Source: Komagataeibacter xylinus
GTDB lineage: Bacteria; Pseudomonadota; Alphaproteobacteria; Acetobacterales; Acetobacteraceae
Length of the DNA stretch: 64,000 nucleotides
Assembly (NCBI RefSeq): GCF_009834365.1
Contig: NZ_CP041348.1
Span: forward strand, 528,001-592,000
Reading direction: 5' to 3'
The notes under the pieces are model-generated. The model did not search any database. It worked only from the letters and a program-made list of their open reading frames with translations, and was not told where the DNA came from. Below, piece by piece: positions 11,309 to 20,568 of this stretch. The stretch's first letter is position 1, and every line of letters begins with the position of its first letter. Both the position numbers and the translations under genes were made by a program.

Positions 11309-13516
11309 TCAGGGCGCCATGGTCCGGCCATGCAGGTGCATGGTGGCCTGCTGGCTGTCATCGGTGGCGCATGATGCAAGCCAGACGCGGAAGGTGCCCG
11401 ATGGCACGCTCCACCGGTTATGTTTGCCATCGAAATGCGCCAGCAGGCGCGGCTCAAGCTGCAAGGAAACCTGACGGCTCTCGCCCGGCGCCAGGCTGAT
11501 ACGCTGCCAGCCCGCCAGGCGGCGCGCGCCACCATCGGGCAGGCCAACATAGACCTGCGGCACATCCACGCCCGGGCGCGTGCCGGTATTGCGCACGTTG
11601 AACGTGGCCGTCACCTGCCCGTGGTGTTCGGCCACCTTCAGCCCATCGGTGCTGAACGTGGTGTAGGTCAGGCCATAACCGAACGGATAGAGCGGCTTGA
11701 AGTGGTTGCGGTCGAACCAGCGGTACCCGACATCGCTGCCTTCATCGTAAACCAGTTCCTGATCGGTGTGGAACTGCATCTCGAACACGTTATCCGCCGT
11801 TACCCCTGCAATATCGGGGTGGGCCAGTTGCGATTCCGCCTGCGGGAAGGTCATGGTCAGATGCCCCGAGGGCGCCACCTTGCCAAACAGCAGCCGGGCA
11901 ATGGCCGGCCCACCGCCAGAACCGGGGAACCACGCCTCAAGCACGCCCGCCACGCTGCTGTTCCACGGCATCAGCACCGGATCGCCGGTTTCCATCACCA
12001 CCACCGTGTGCGGGTTGGCTGCCGCCACTGCCGTAATCAGCGCATCAGCATTGTCATCAAGGTGCATGCTCGGCGCGTCCATCCCCTCGAAGGTGAACTG
12101 CGTTGCATACACCACCACCACGTCGGCCGCCCGCGCCGCCCGCACGGCAGAGGCGATACTGGTGCCGGAATCATAGGTGATCCGGGCCTGCGGCGCCTCG
12201 GCCTTCATGGCCTTGAGCGGCGAGGACGGGAAATAGACCGGATCACCCGGCCATTCCTTCTTGCCCGGCCCCTTCACCGCCTCGCCACCGATGGGATCGA
12301 CCTGGCTCGACCCACCGCCCGAAATCACGCCCGCATCGGCATGCCCGCCGATGACGGCAATGCGCGCAGTCGGCGAAAGCGGCAGGATGTTGCCCTGGTT
12401 GCGCAGCAGAACCGCGCCTTCCTCCTCGTCCTTCTGGGCCACGAGGGTGTCGGTCACCACATCAAGCGGCCTGCGCTGCGGCGGCTGGTCGACAAGCCCG
12501 GCGGCAAACAGCGAGCGGACAATGCGCTGCGCCATGTCGTTGATGCGCGCCTCGGGCACGCGGCCCGCCTTCACATCGGCTGCCAGCAGGGCGCGGAAAT
12601 AGGGGCGGGCATCGGTATGATCGCCCGCCGATTCCTGATCCAGACCCGCCAGCGCCGCGCGCGCAGAGGAATGCGTGCCCCCCCAGTCAGACATGACAAA
12701 GCCGGGATAATGCCAGTCCTGCTTCAGCGTCTTGGTCAGCAGGTACGGGTTTTCACATGCATAAAGGTCATTGACGCGGTTGTACGAGCACATGACCGCG
12801 CCGGGATGGCCGGTTTCAAGGGCGATCTCGAAGCCCAGCAGGTCGCTTTCGCGCATGGCTGTGGGGTCGATATCCGCACTCATGGTCATGCGCGATGTTT
12901 CGAGGTCGTTCATCGCGTAATGCTTGAGCGTGGAGATCACATGCTGCGACTGCACGCCCGCAATGTTGCTGCCCACCATGAGCCCGGTCTGCAGCGGGTC
13001 CTCGCCGGCATATTCAAAGTTGCGGCCGCCACGCGGGTCGCGCGTCAGGTCCGCGCCCCCGCCAAGTATAACGTTGAAGCCGCTCTGCCATGCCTCGCGC
13101 CCGACCATGGCACCGGCCTGCCGCGCCATGTCCATATCCCATGTGCTGGCCGTGGCCTGGCCGGACGGCAGGGAAACCGCCTCACCATTCTTGCGGATAT
13201 GCGCCGGGTTGCGCACGCCAAGCCCTGCATCCGAAATCTGCAGGTCAGGCAGGCCCGAACCCTTCGGCGCACGCAGGTAAGCCGCCGAACCCAGCCCCCC
13301 CGGGGGCGCGACGCTTCCATTGAAGCCACCGCCATCAACACTGAACAGCAGGGACATCTTGTCCTCAAGGCTCATGGTCGCGAGCAGCTGCCGCGCGCGG
13401 CTATCAGCCGGGTCGCCCCCGCCATCATGCGCATGCCGCGCAAAAGCGGGCACCTGCGCCAGCGCCACGCCACACGCCACGGCGGATAACAGGAATATCT
13501 TGCGGGACAGTCTCAT
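11309..13516 (-). CDS. bglxA: Beta-glucosidase, glycoside hydrolase family 3
   Basis: BglxA hydrolyses terminal beta-glucosyl residues of cello-oligosaccharides and is the gene classically found downstream of bcsD in Komagataeibacter. The 735-residue protein starts at ATG 13516 behind a GAAGGAG ribosome site and has a signal peptide ending near VPAFA. The GH3 N-terminal domain carries the nucleophile Asp277 in YPGFVMSDWGGTHSS and the family motifs LKHYAMND and VMCSYNRVND. The C-terminal sandwich domain and a fibronectin III-like tail (NVRNTGTRPGVDVPQVYVG) complete it. A strong terminator separates it from bcsD, so it may be transcribed by read-through or from its own promoter. It may trim cellulose or affect fibre yield. 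Confidence 0.95.
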   Translation of the reverse strand: MRLSRKIFLLSAVACGVALAQVPAFARHAHDGGGDPADSRARQLLATMSLEDKMSLLFSVDGGGFNGSVAPPGGLGSAAYLRAPKGSGLPDLQISDAGLGVRNPAHIRKNGEAVSLPSGQATASTWDMDMARQAGAMVGREAWQSGFNVILGGGADLTRDPRGGRNFEYAGEDPLQTGLMVGSNIAGVQSQHVISTLKHYAMNDLETSRMTMSADIDPTAMRESDLLGFEIALETGHPGAVMCSYNRVNDLYACENPYLLTKTLKQDWHYPGFVMSDWGGTHSSARAALAGLDQESAGDHTDARPYFRALLAADVKAGRVPEARINDMAQRIVRSLFAAGLVDQPPQRRPLDVVTDTLVAQKDEEEGAVLLRNQGNILPLSPTARIAVIGGHADAGVISGGGSSQVDPIGGEAVKGPGKKEWPGDPVYFPSSPLKAMKAEAPQARITYDSGTSIASAVRAARAADVVVVYATQFTFEGMDAPSMHLDDNADALITAVAAANPHTVVVMETGDPVLMPWNSSVAGVLEAWFPGSGGGPAIARLLFGKVAPSGHLTMTFPQAESQLAHPDIAGVTADNVFEMQFHTDQELVYDEGSDVGYRWFDRNHFKPLYPFGYGLTYTTFSTDGLKVAEHHGQVTATFNVRNTGTRPGVDVPQVYVGLPDGGARRLAGWQRISLAPGESRQVSLQLEPRLLAHFDGKHNRWSVPSGTFRVWLASCATDDSQQATMHLHGRTMAP

Positions 13517-13661
13517 GTGGCTGGCTTCTCCTTCAGGGGCTGGACAGTGACGGCACGGCGGCCTGCACCTGCCATTTGCTTGACCCATTTGTGAAGCACC
13601 CTGCCCCCGCGCCGCATGATCTAGCGCAAAAACAGGGCAAAGAGTGGGGGGCCAATACGCA

Positions 13662-13706
13662 AAAACCCTGCCTACAGGGCATGAACATGCCTGTGGGCAG
13701 GGTTTT
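13662..13706 (-). terminator. Terminator hairpin between bcsD and bglxA
   Basis: The outer arms AAAACCCTGCC and GGCAGGGTTTT pair perfectly over 11 bp. Inside them ACAGGGCATG and CATGCCTGT extend the stem with a small bulge. Read on the minus strand the hairpin ends in a run of five T, as expected for an intrinsic terminator of the bcs transcript. It lies 27 bp after the bcsD stop. Confidence 0.85.
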
Positions 13707-13732
13707 GACGCACATGGCGCGACTGACAGGAA

Positions 13733-14203
13733 TCAGGTCGCGGCGCTACGGGTGCGCATGTAAAAGATGACCGTCTGGGCGGGGACCGAGTTCAGGTCTT
13801 CCGCGTCAATATCACGCGTTACGACATAATCACCGAATGCGCCGGGCTGCGACGTGATCCAGCGGCCATAAAGCCCTTCCAGCACCGGGGCAAGCCATGT
13901 GCCGGCAGGCTCGCCCGCGCTGCCCACCTGCGGCAGGTCTTCATGCACGATGCGCATGGCCTGTTCTTCCGCCAGCAGGTCCAGCTTCACGTAGCCCCAG
14001 TTGATCATGGCCAGCAGGGCGTTCAGCTCGATCTGCAGCTGGTGGATGGTGTTGCACAGCGGCGGCTGGAAACGACCAGCCATACCACGGCCGACCTCGC
14101 GCAACAGGTCATTCCTGACCTCGATCCCGGCCTGATCATCGATCTCCCAGGACAGGGCCTGCAGGAAAAGCGAAAAGTCCGGTTTTGCGTTCAAAGTTGT
14201 CAT
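13733..14203 (-). CDS. bcsD: Cellulose synthase subunit D
   Basis: BcsD is the periplasmic subunit that forms an octameric ring through which glucan chains pass, aiding crystallisation of cellulose I ribbons. The 156-residue length and the sequence (MTTLNAKPDFSLFLQALSWE at the N terminus, WGYVKLDLLAEEQAMRIVHE in the middle, VIFYMRTRSAA at the end) match the AxCeSD protein of Komagataeibacter xylinus. There is no signal peptide, which is also true of the known protein. The start codon overlaps the bcsC stop (TAATG). It is the last bcs gene before a strong terminator. Confidence 0.97.
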   Translation of the reverse strand: MTTLNAKPDFSLFLQALSWEIDDQAGIEVRNDLLREVGRGMAGRFQPPLCNTIHQLQIELNALLAMINWGYVKLDLLAEEQAMRIVHEDLPQVGSAGEPAGTWLAPVLEGLYGRWITSQPGAFGDYVVTRDIDAEDLNSVPAQTVIFYMRTRSAAT

Positions 14204-17200
14204 TACTGGTCCATAATAAGATAGTGTGCGGAAATCATGGCGCCGCTTTCAGTCCAGTTACCGGCCTTCTGATAGCGCCCCGACAGATCAAGACGAACAT
14301 TGCGTGTAAAGCGATAGCCCACCCTAGCATTAAAGCCACCGGTAAGACCAGCAATACTATCCCCGGGATAGTAGGCGCTGTTCACCGTTTCCTGCGACAG
14401 ATAATCCGCCGGCGTGGCGCTCGCCGAGTAATTCGATGCAACGTAATTGGCACCGGACTGCATCAGCGATGACGTGGGGAAGAAGGGTGCCGAATGCTCG
14501 TGGAACACCTGATAGCCCACGCTGCCCGTCACATCCCAGTCCAGCCGCTTGTGCTGGCCCGCGTAGCGGATCGGCACCGTCGCCGCGTAATAGGACTGCG
14601 GCGAGAAGTAGCCGCCCTGCCCGTAGGTATAGAAATCCTCGTTCTTGGCATAACCGAAATAGGTCAGGCTTACACCAATGCGCACCAGCATGTTGGCGTT
14701 ATGCCACACCAGCGTGTTGGCGCCGATGCCCGCTTCGCGCTCGCTGTTGCGCTGCACGTTCTTGCCGGTCTGGATCGCGTAACCACCGCCACCATACAGG
14801 ATGGTGTTGCCCAGTGTCGCCTCGACCTGACCGTGGAAATGGTTGGTCACCACCCCACCCCATTCGCTACCCCACTGCTTGGACAGTGCCTGGCCATAGA
14901 CCTGGCGGGCATACCGGCCAAGTGCGCTGTTGTAGTTCGTATCACGCAGGCCGCCATAGGACAGCACGCTGTTGGTGATCGACCGGCGCTCGGCGCTGAC
15001 ACGGAACGTGACCGGCCCCACGCGTGGCGAGAACTCAACCCCACCCAGCACGTTGGTGATGGGGAAGCCAATGGGCGACGCGCCCACATCGGCCCGCACC
15101 CAGCTATTGCCAAACTGCACATCCGGCGCGAACCCGGCCTCGGCCGAGGCTGCGGCAATACGCTGCTGGTCCTTGCCCGCGTTGCTGTAGCTATCGTACT
15201 GGTTATAAGCCTGCACGCCCATCATCGTGCCATAACGCGGCACATCATAGACGGAAGCTGTGTTGAGGTTGCCCGACCAGATCATGGTTGGCGTGATCGA
15301 GAAAGTCAGGGCGGACGCCCCCGCCTGCAGCGGCAGGCGGCCCACGATGGGAATGTTCGCTTCCGTCAGGCGGCCCATGCCATGCTCGCCCGAACGCGAC
15401 CGGAACCCGAGGCCACCATCGATGGAGGGCGCAAGGTTTTCACGCAGCGTATGGATCTGCCCGGCAATGGAGGAGAGCATCTGGTCCGACGTATCGGGCG
15501 ATACCGCTTCGGCGCTGTACGAACCACCGGTTACTGGCGCGCCGAGTTCCGTCTGGTGGCCGTAGCCACGCGGGCGGAACGGGTTGGTCGAGGGGGGAGC
15601 AAGCGCATCTTCCTGCGTTCCGCCAGCGCCAGACGCAGCCCGCGTGCCTTCAACCTGCTGCAGGCGCAGGTCGTAGGCCCGGCGCAGATCCTCGATGGTG
15701 CGCTGCCCATGGCCATCAGCCTGATCGGCCACGGCCATGGCCAGCCAGGCGCGGGCGTCCATCGGGCTTTCCTGCACGCCATCCATGGCGAGACGGGTGG
15801 CAAGGCTGTTGTGGTTGCTGTTGACCGCCGCCTGCACCGCCGCCTGCCGCGCATCAAGATCCTGCGGGTTGTGGCGCAGCACCGCAAGGTCGATCTCGAG
15901 CGCCTTGCCCGGCTTGCCATGGCCGTTATACAGCCGCGCGAGCGCCAGCTTGGGCGATGTTGCCTCCGGGTCGGCCTGCAGGGCAGGTGCCAGGTGATCA
16001 TAGGCCTGCGCCTGATCGCCACGCTGGTTGAGCAGATCGGACTGCGCCACCGAGATGCCCATGCGCAGCTGCTGCAGCGTCTGCACCTGCTCGGGCAGCA
16101 GGGCGCTGCCAGCAGCCGAACCCGTGCCATCCCCCAGCGGGGCCAGCAGGCGCGCGGCTGCCACCGGGTTGCTGATCTTCATGTATTCGGTGGCATAGGA
16201 CAGGCGCTGGTCGGGCGAAAGGTCAATGGTGCGCGTCGAGGCGATGCGCAGCGCCATGCGCGCATGCACCATGTCGCCACGCTGGCGGAACAGGTCGGCC
16301 ACCGCCACGCCACGCGCACCGGTCGGATCAGGCTGGGAAAGGGCCTCGCGGATCAGCGGCACCGGGTTGGACACCATGGACAGGCGGCTGGCCAGATCCT
16401 GCTTGATTTCCATTTCCTCGGCGATGGAGCGGATCGCGGGGGAATAATCCGCAGGCGACAGGCCGGCCAGAAGCTGGCGGGTCATCGCATCATTGCCACT
16501 GCCATAGGTATAAAGAATACCGGCCTGGCGGTCCTGTGCGGTGACGGGGTTGGCCAGGATGGGCTGCATCACGCGCCCGGCTTCGGCCACGTCACCCTGC
16601 TGCTGCAGTGCATTGGCAAGGTTGATGCGGACCCACGGATCACGCGGGGCCTGGGCCATCGCTTCGCGCAGGATGGAAACCTTGCGCGCTGAATCCGACG
16701 TCTGGGACGCAACCGCCATCAGGCCGGAAACCTCGATTTCGCCCACCTGGCTGGCATATTGCGGGCTGACACGCGACAGGAGCTGGCGTGCTTCCGCCGT
16801 GTTGCCCTGCGCCATGTCCACCCGGGCCAGCCCCATGAGGGCCAACTGGTTATTGGGCTCACGCGACAGGATGCCACGATATTCCTGCTCGGCGGCGGCA
16901 ATCTGGCCGGTCGTGCGCTGCAGGTCGGCCAGCATCAGGGTCGCACCGGTATACTGGCCGGGCTGGCGGGCCAGCGTGGCAAGCTGCTGCTTGGCCTCGG
17001 TATACTGATGGGCAGCAATCAACTGGCGAACGGAGGCGTACTCCCCGCTGACGGCCATGCCCGCCAGCGCCGGGCGCCAGCGATCGGCGGTCTTGGGGTC
17101 GGCAGCCATCGCCTCTTCAAAATAGCGGTGCGCCTCGGCGGTATCGCCCTGCCGCATGCTCACGAGCCCCATGCCGCCAAGCGAATCAGCATCATGGGAG

Positions 17201-18162
17201 TTGATCTGCAATGCCGACTGGAAAGACTGCTCGGCAGCGGAAAGACGGCCCGCGTTAAGCTGCTGGTAACCAGCCTGGCGCGCAAGCCCCGCCTTGTCCG
17301 GCGGACCGCCGGGGGGGTGGAGCATATGCTCGCGCAGCGCAGTATCATTGGGGTGGGCGGAAAGCCACTGCTCCATGAGGGGCTGCGTATCGGGATTGAC
17401 CGGCAGCCAGCTCAGGGTCTGGCGGTAGGATTGTGCCGCGGCGGCAGCCTCGACCGGAGCCTGGCTGCGGAAGGACTGCAGATCCTTGAGCCGGGTCAGG
17501 CCTTCCATCCGGGTCGAGGTGTTATAGGTCAAGGTCTGGGCAAAGGCGAGCTGGGCGCGGTAATCCTGCGGGTTGGATGCAACGATCCCGGCAAGCCCGG
17601 CGCGGGCCTGGTCCCACTGGCTCGGCACGCCTGCCATGGTCTGGTAGTATTCCACCGCGAGAGAACGCGGCGGCTTACCACCGTGGAACAGCTTCTGGTA
17701 CCCCGCCACCGCCTGCGCGTTCTGACCCGAACCCGCCAGCGAGCGGACCTGCGACAGGTCGCCTTGGGAAATGGCCCGCTCACTGAGCAGGTCATTCAGG
17801 TTGCTGGCCGCAGTACTGCCCGGCGCCACCTGCTGCAGGTGGCGCAGCGTATCGGCGGCAGCTTCGCGGTTGCCAACGGCCGTCTGGTATTCACCCTGCA
17901 CTTCCAGCACGTCAGGGGAATTGGGGGCGATGCGCTCCGCATTCTGCAGGGCCTGGCGGGCATTCTCATACTGCTGCTGCTGAAGCCAGAAGCGTGCCTG
18001 CTGCAACAGGATCTGCCGTGGGGCCACAGCCGGGTTCGTGGCAGCAGTGGTCATGGCGGTGGAAGCCTGCTGCGCCCGCGCAACAGGAACCGCTACCAGC
18101 ACCGTCATGCAGCTGCTGGCCAGCAGGGCACCAGAAAGCGAAAGGGCGTATCGCCTGTTCAT
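14203..18162 (-). CDS. bcsC: Cellulose synthase outer membrane export protein
   Basis: BcsC exports the glucan across the outer membrane. From ATG 18162 it is 1319 residues, with a signal peptide ending near PVARAQQA. A GTG two codons further upstream (18168) that overlaps the bcsB stop is an alternative start. Residues about 40-880 are TPR repeats, for example AGYQQLNAGRLSAAEQSFQS and MGLARVDMAQGNTAEARQLL, which form a periplasmic scaffold. From about residue 930 to the C terminus lies a beta-barrel rich in aromatic and glycine alternation that ends in HYLIMDQ. Length and sequence correspond to BcsC of Komagataeibacter xylinus. Confidence 0.97.
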   Translation of the reverse strand: MNRRYALSLSGALLASSCMTVLVAVPVARAQQASTAMTTAATNPAVAPRQILLQQARFWLQQQQYENARQALQNAERIAPNSPDVLEVQGEYQTAVGNREAAADTLRHLQQVAPGSTAASNLNDLLSERAISQGDLSQVRSLAGSGQNAQAVAGYQKLFHGGKPPRSLAVEYYQTMAGVPSQWDQARAGLAGIVASNPQDYRAQLAFAQTLTYNTSTRMEGLTRLKDLQSFRSQAPVEAAAAAQSYRQTLSWLPVNPDTQPLMEQWLSAHPNDTALREHMLHPPGGPPDKAGLARQAGYQQLNAGRLSAAEQSFQSALQINSHDADSLGGMGLVSMRQGDTAEAHRYFEEAMAADPKTADRWRPALAGMAVSGEYASVRQLIAAHQYTEAKQQLATLARQPGQYTGATLMLADLQRTTGQIAAAEQEYRGILSREPNNQLALMGLARVDMAQGNTAEARQLLSRVSPQYASQVGEIEVSGLMAVASQTSDSARKVSILREAMAQAPRDPWVRINLANALQQQGDVAEAGRVMQPILANPVTAQDRQAGILYTYGSGNDAMTRQLLAGLSPADYSPAIRSIAEEMEIKQDLASRLSMVSNPVPLIREALSQPDPTGARGVAVADLFRQRGDMVHARMALRIASTRTIDLSPDQRLSYATEYMKISNPVAAARLLAPLGDGTGSAAGSALLPEQVQTLQQLRMGISVAQSDLLNQRGDQAQAYDHLAPALQADPEATSPKLALARLYNGHGKPGKALEIDLAVLRHNPQDLDARQAAVQAAVNSNHNSLATRLAMDGVQESPMDARAWLAMAVADQADGHGQRTIEDLRRAYDLRLQQVEGTRAASGAGGTQEDALAPPSTNPFRPRGYGHQTELGAPVTGGSYSAEAVSPDTSDQMLSSIAGQIHTLRENLAPSIDGGLGFRSRSGEHGMGRLTEANIPIVGRLPLQAGASALTFSITPTMIWSGNLNTASVYDVPRYGTMMGVQAYNQYDSYSNAGKDQQRIAAASAEAGFAPDVQFGNSWVRADVGASPIGFPITNVLGGVEFSPRVGPVTFRVSAERRSITNSVLSYGGLRDTNYNSALGRYARQVYGQALSKQWGSEWGGVVTNHFHGQVEATLGNTILYGGGGYAIQTGKNVQRNSEREAGIGANTLVWHNANMLVRIGVSLTYFGYAKNEDFYTYGQGGYFSPQSYYAATVPIRYAGQHKRLDWDVTGSVGYQVFHEHSAPFFPTSSLMQSGANYVASNYSASATPADYLSQETVNSAYYPGDSIAGLTGGFNARVGYRFTRNVRLDLSGRYQKAGNWTESGAMISAHYLIMDQ

Positions 18163-18164
18163 GA

Positions 18165-20567
18165 TCACGTTCTCTGCCTTTCTTCCTGCAACTCCTTACG
18201 GCGGCGCAGAGCATGCTTGGCCAGGGCGCGCACCAGGACAGCCACAACCAGTATGCACCCCAACAGGCCGACCACGATCACGCGGCTGGGGTGGTTGTGC
18301 ATATACCAGTCAGGCTTGAGCCACAGCGGCACGGTGCCAACCGTATACAGCGGCGAACTACGGTAGGATGTCAGGTCATCGCCATGCGCCAGCACCAGAT
18401 CACCCTGGATCTTGGCCTGGTTTTTCCGCTGCGCCAGGATCTGCACAAGGTTGTTGAGGCCCTGCCCGTCACCCGAAAGCAGCGCGAGAACGGTCCGCCC
18501 CGATGCCAGCGGCGATTCCGCCTCGACCATCGCGGCCACGCCACCGGTCAGCGTGCTCTCGACATCGGTCGGGGCCGTCTTGCTGACAGCCGACATGGGA
18601 TCCTGGAACAGGTTCCACACACCGCTCAGCGTCGAGCGCAGGGCCATGTGCAGCCGCCCGTCCGAAATCTGATAGGCCGAGTTGCTCAGCAGCTGCGAAA
18701 CATCGCCGCTATTGGCCAGTGTGGACAGGACAATCAGGTTCCGGTCCGCCACGTCATTCACGTGGTCGCTCGAGACCACATCCACGCCGGACACCGGATA
18801 CCATGTCGTCGCACCCATGAAGCCCATCAGGTCGAGATAGGCGCTGACGACCATGCCATTGGGGTGTTCAGGCAGCACCACGGCCGAGCGCGACAGGTCG
18901 GCGTAGGTCGTGAACGGATAGCCGGCACTGGCCATGAAGGCGAGGTTGGGCATGCGCGTGATATGATAGGAGTTGGACAGATCGATCGTCGAATCCGGGT
19001 CAACGCCCATATGGAAAGTGCTCGGGCCGGGTTTGCAGCCCGGCTCGGCCATTGCCGCCATCTCGAAATAGAACAGCAGCTGGTTCTGGCCAAAGACCCG
19101 GTAGGTCGGGATGGGCATGGTATGCTGCTGCACGCTGTCATTGCGACGGCCGATGCCCACATGCCGCAGGAGCTGGTCCAGCGTTGAATCCGGCTCACGC
19201 AGCGGATAGGCCTCAAGATAGGTATCGTTGATGCCGACATTGAGCGATGAGCGCGACACATCGACGATCGGCCCCGGCGGCGCACGGAAACGGACGTTCA
19301 GCTTGTACGGCCGATTGCGCCACGTATACAGATCGGGCGAGACACGGAACGGCACCGACAGCGCGCCAGGCGCGTAACCTTCAGCCTGCAGGGCACTGTC
19401 TGGCACCAGTTCGCCAAGGCGGACCGGGCGACTGGTGGGAATGAAGGAGGGCGCATCATTCGCCACGCGGGCACCCACATCAATCGGGGCCACATCCATG
19501 CGGTTGGCTGTGGGCAGGGTGCTCGAACCGAAGCCGATGCCCTTGCTCGCGGTAATGACTTCATCACGATCGCGCCCGGTTACGATCAGCACCGTGCCGT
19601 TGGGGTCGGATGGATTGCCCACTTCCAGGAGCGTGGGGCCATTGACCGACTGGCGCCCGAGGGCGGAAGGCAGCTCGTCAGCCACGCCAACGACAACGGC
19701 GTTGCCCGTCTGCGGAATGGTGGAGAAGACCGGGAAGGTGACGCCACGGAAATCGGTCTGCTGACCGAACCACGATGCCAGGATGCCGGTCGCCTTCAGC
19801 ACTTCGGGATCAAATGTCTGTGCGAGAACGAACGGAATGACGATCTTCTGCTTTACGTTCTTGTCGAAGAACGGCTGGGGCAGACGCGACAGCTGACGAT
19901 GCGGGGGAAGCGGTATGGTGGTGATCTGCAGTTCGGAGTGTTCGGACACACTGGCCCAGAGCAACCCGTTGCTGGGGTCCGTGCAGCCCTTCGAGCTTGA
20001 AGCGAAGCTGAAATTCAGCCGGTTGCCGCTGATAAAGAAGATGGGGTTGATATCGAACGAGAGCGGCCCAAATGTAGGATGGGTGGGGTCAGGGCGCAGC
20101 GTGCCGATGAACTGCTCGTTCAGCGTGATCGTGACCGCGCTGGTATCTGGCTGGAGGCTGGGCGACATCGCCCCCGACACTATAAGCCGTGCCGACGTGA
20201 CCAGCTGGTCGGCCGGAATGCCGAACTGCAAACCCTGCAGCGTGGCAGCGCCCTGCATTTTCAGCGCACTCTGCGCACCAAGCTCCTTGAGGGAGTATGT
20301 GTGCACTGTCGCCACGTCAGATGCGGCAATGGCGTTCTCGGCGTTATCCACGACCGCGTCAGCCGCGCTGGCTGCCGTGGCATCTGCCGCCGGGGCGGTC
20401 GTGGCGGGCTGGGCCGCGCTCGCGGGCGGAGCAGCCTGCGGTGCCGCGGCGGGGAGAGGTGGCAGGTCGGAACCTGCGGGCTGCGGGGCTGGCGCCTTGG
20501 AGGCAACAGGCGCAGCCTGTGCCCCCGTTGCAAAGACCAGCAGCGCGATCAGGGACACCATTTTCAT
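18165..20567 (-). CDS. bcsB: Cellulose synthase regulatory subunit B
   Basis: BcsB is the periplasmic, membrane-anchored partner of BcsA that guides the nascent chain. The 800-residue protein starts at ATG 20567, one base after the bcsA stop. A signal peptide ([18 protein letters not shown]) is followed by an Ala/Pro-rich linker of about 55 residues. The carbohydrate-binding and flavodoxin-like domains follow, with typical segments such as [15 protein letters not shown] and [20 protein letters not shown]-terminal transmembrane helix ([20 protein letters not shown]) anchors it. The frame remains open 87 bp upstream into bcsA, so the junction is close to an AB fusion. Confidence 0.97.
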   Translation of the reverse strand: MKMVSLIALLVFATGAQAAPVASKAPAPQPAGSDLPPLPAAAPQAAPPASAAQPATTAPAADATAASAADAVVDNAENAIAASDVATVHTYSLKELGAQSALKMQGAATLQGLQFGIPADQLVTSARLIVSGAMSPSLQPDTSAVTITLNEQFIGTLRPDPTHPTFGPLSFDINPIFFISGNRLNFSFASSSKGCTDPSNGLLWASVSEHSELQITTIPLPPHRQLSRLPQPFFDKNVKQKIVIPFVLAQTFDPEVLKATGILASWFGQQTDFRGVTFPVFSTIPQTGNAVVVGVADELPSALGRQSVNGPTLLEVGNPSDPNGTVLIVTGRDRDEVITASKGIGFGSSTLPTANRMDVAPIDVGARVANDAPSFIPTSRPVRLGELVPDSALQAEGYAPGALSVPFRVSPDLYTWRNRPYKLNVRFRAPPGPIVDVSRSSLNVGINDTYLEAYPLREPDSTLDQLLRHVGIGRRNDSVQQHTMPIPTYRVFGQNQLLFYFEMAAMAEPGCKPGPSTFHMGVDPDSTIDLSNSYHITRMPNLAFMASAGYPFTTYADLSRSAVVLPEHPNGMVVSAYLDLMGFMGATTWYPVSGVDVVSSDHVNDVADRNLIVLSTLANSGDVSQLLSNSAYQISDGRLHMALRSTLSGVWNLFQDPMSAVSKTAPTDVESTLTGGVAAMVEAESPLASGRTVLALLSGDGQGLNNLVQILAQRKNQAKIQGDLVLAHGDDLTSYRSSPLYTVGTVPLWLKPDWYMHNHPSRVIVVGLLGCILVVAVLVRALAKHALRRRKELQEERQRT

Positions 20568-20568
20568 A

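Noticed and set aside
11420..18366. Long plus-strand open frames (up to 732 codons) opposite bglxA and bcsC
   Set aside because: They are antisense shadows created by GC-rich codon use. Their translations are Arg/His/Gly-rich with no recognisable domains, while the minus-strand proteins are clear family members.
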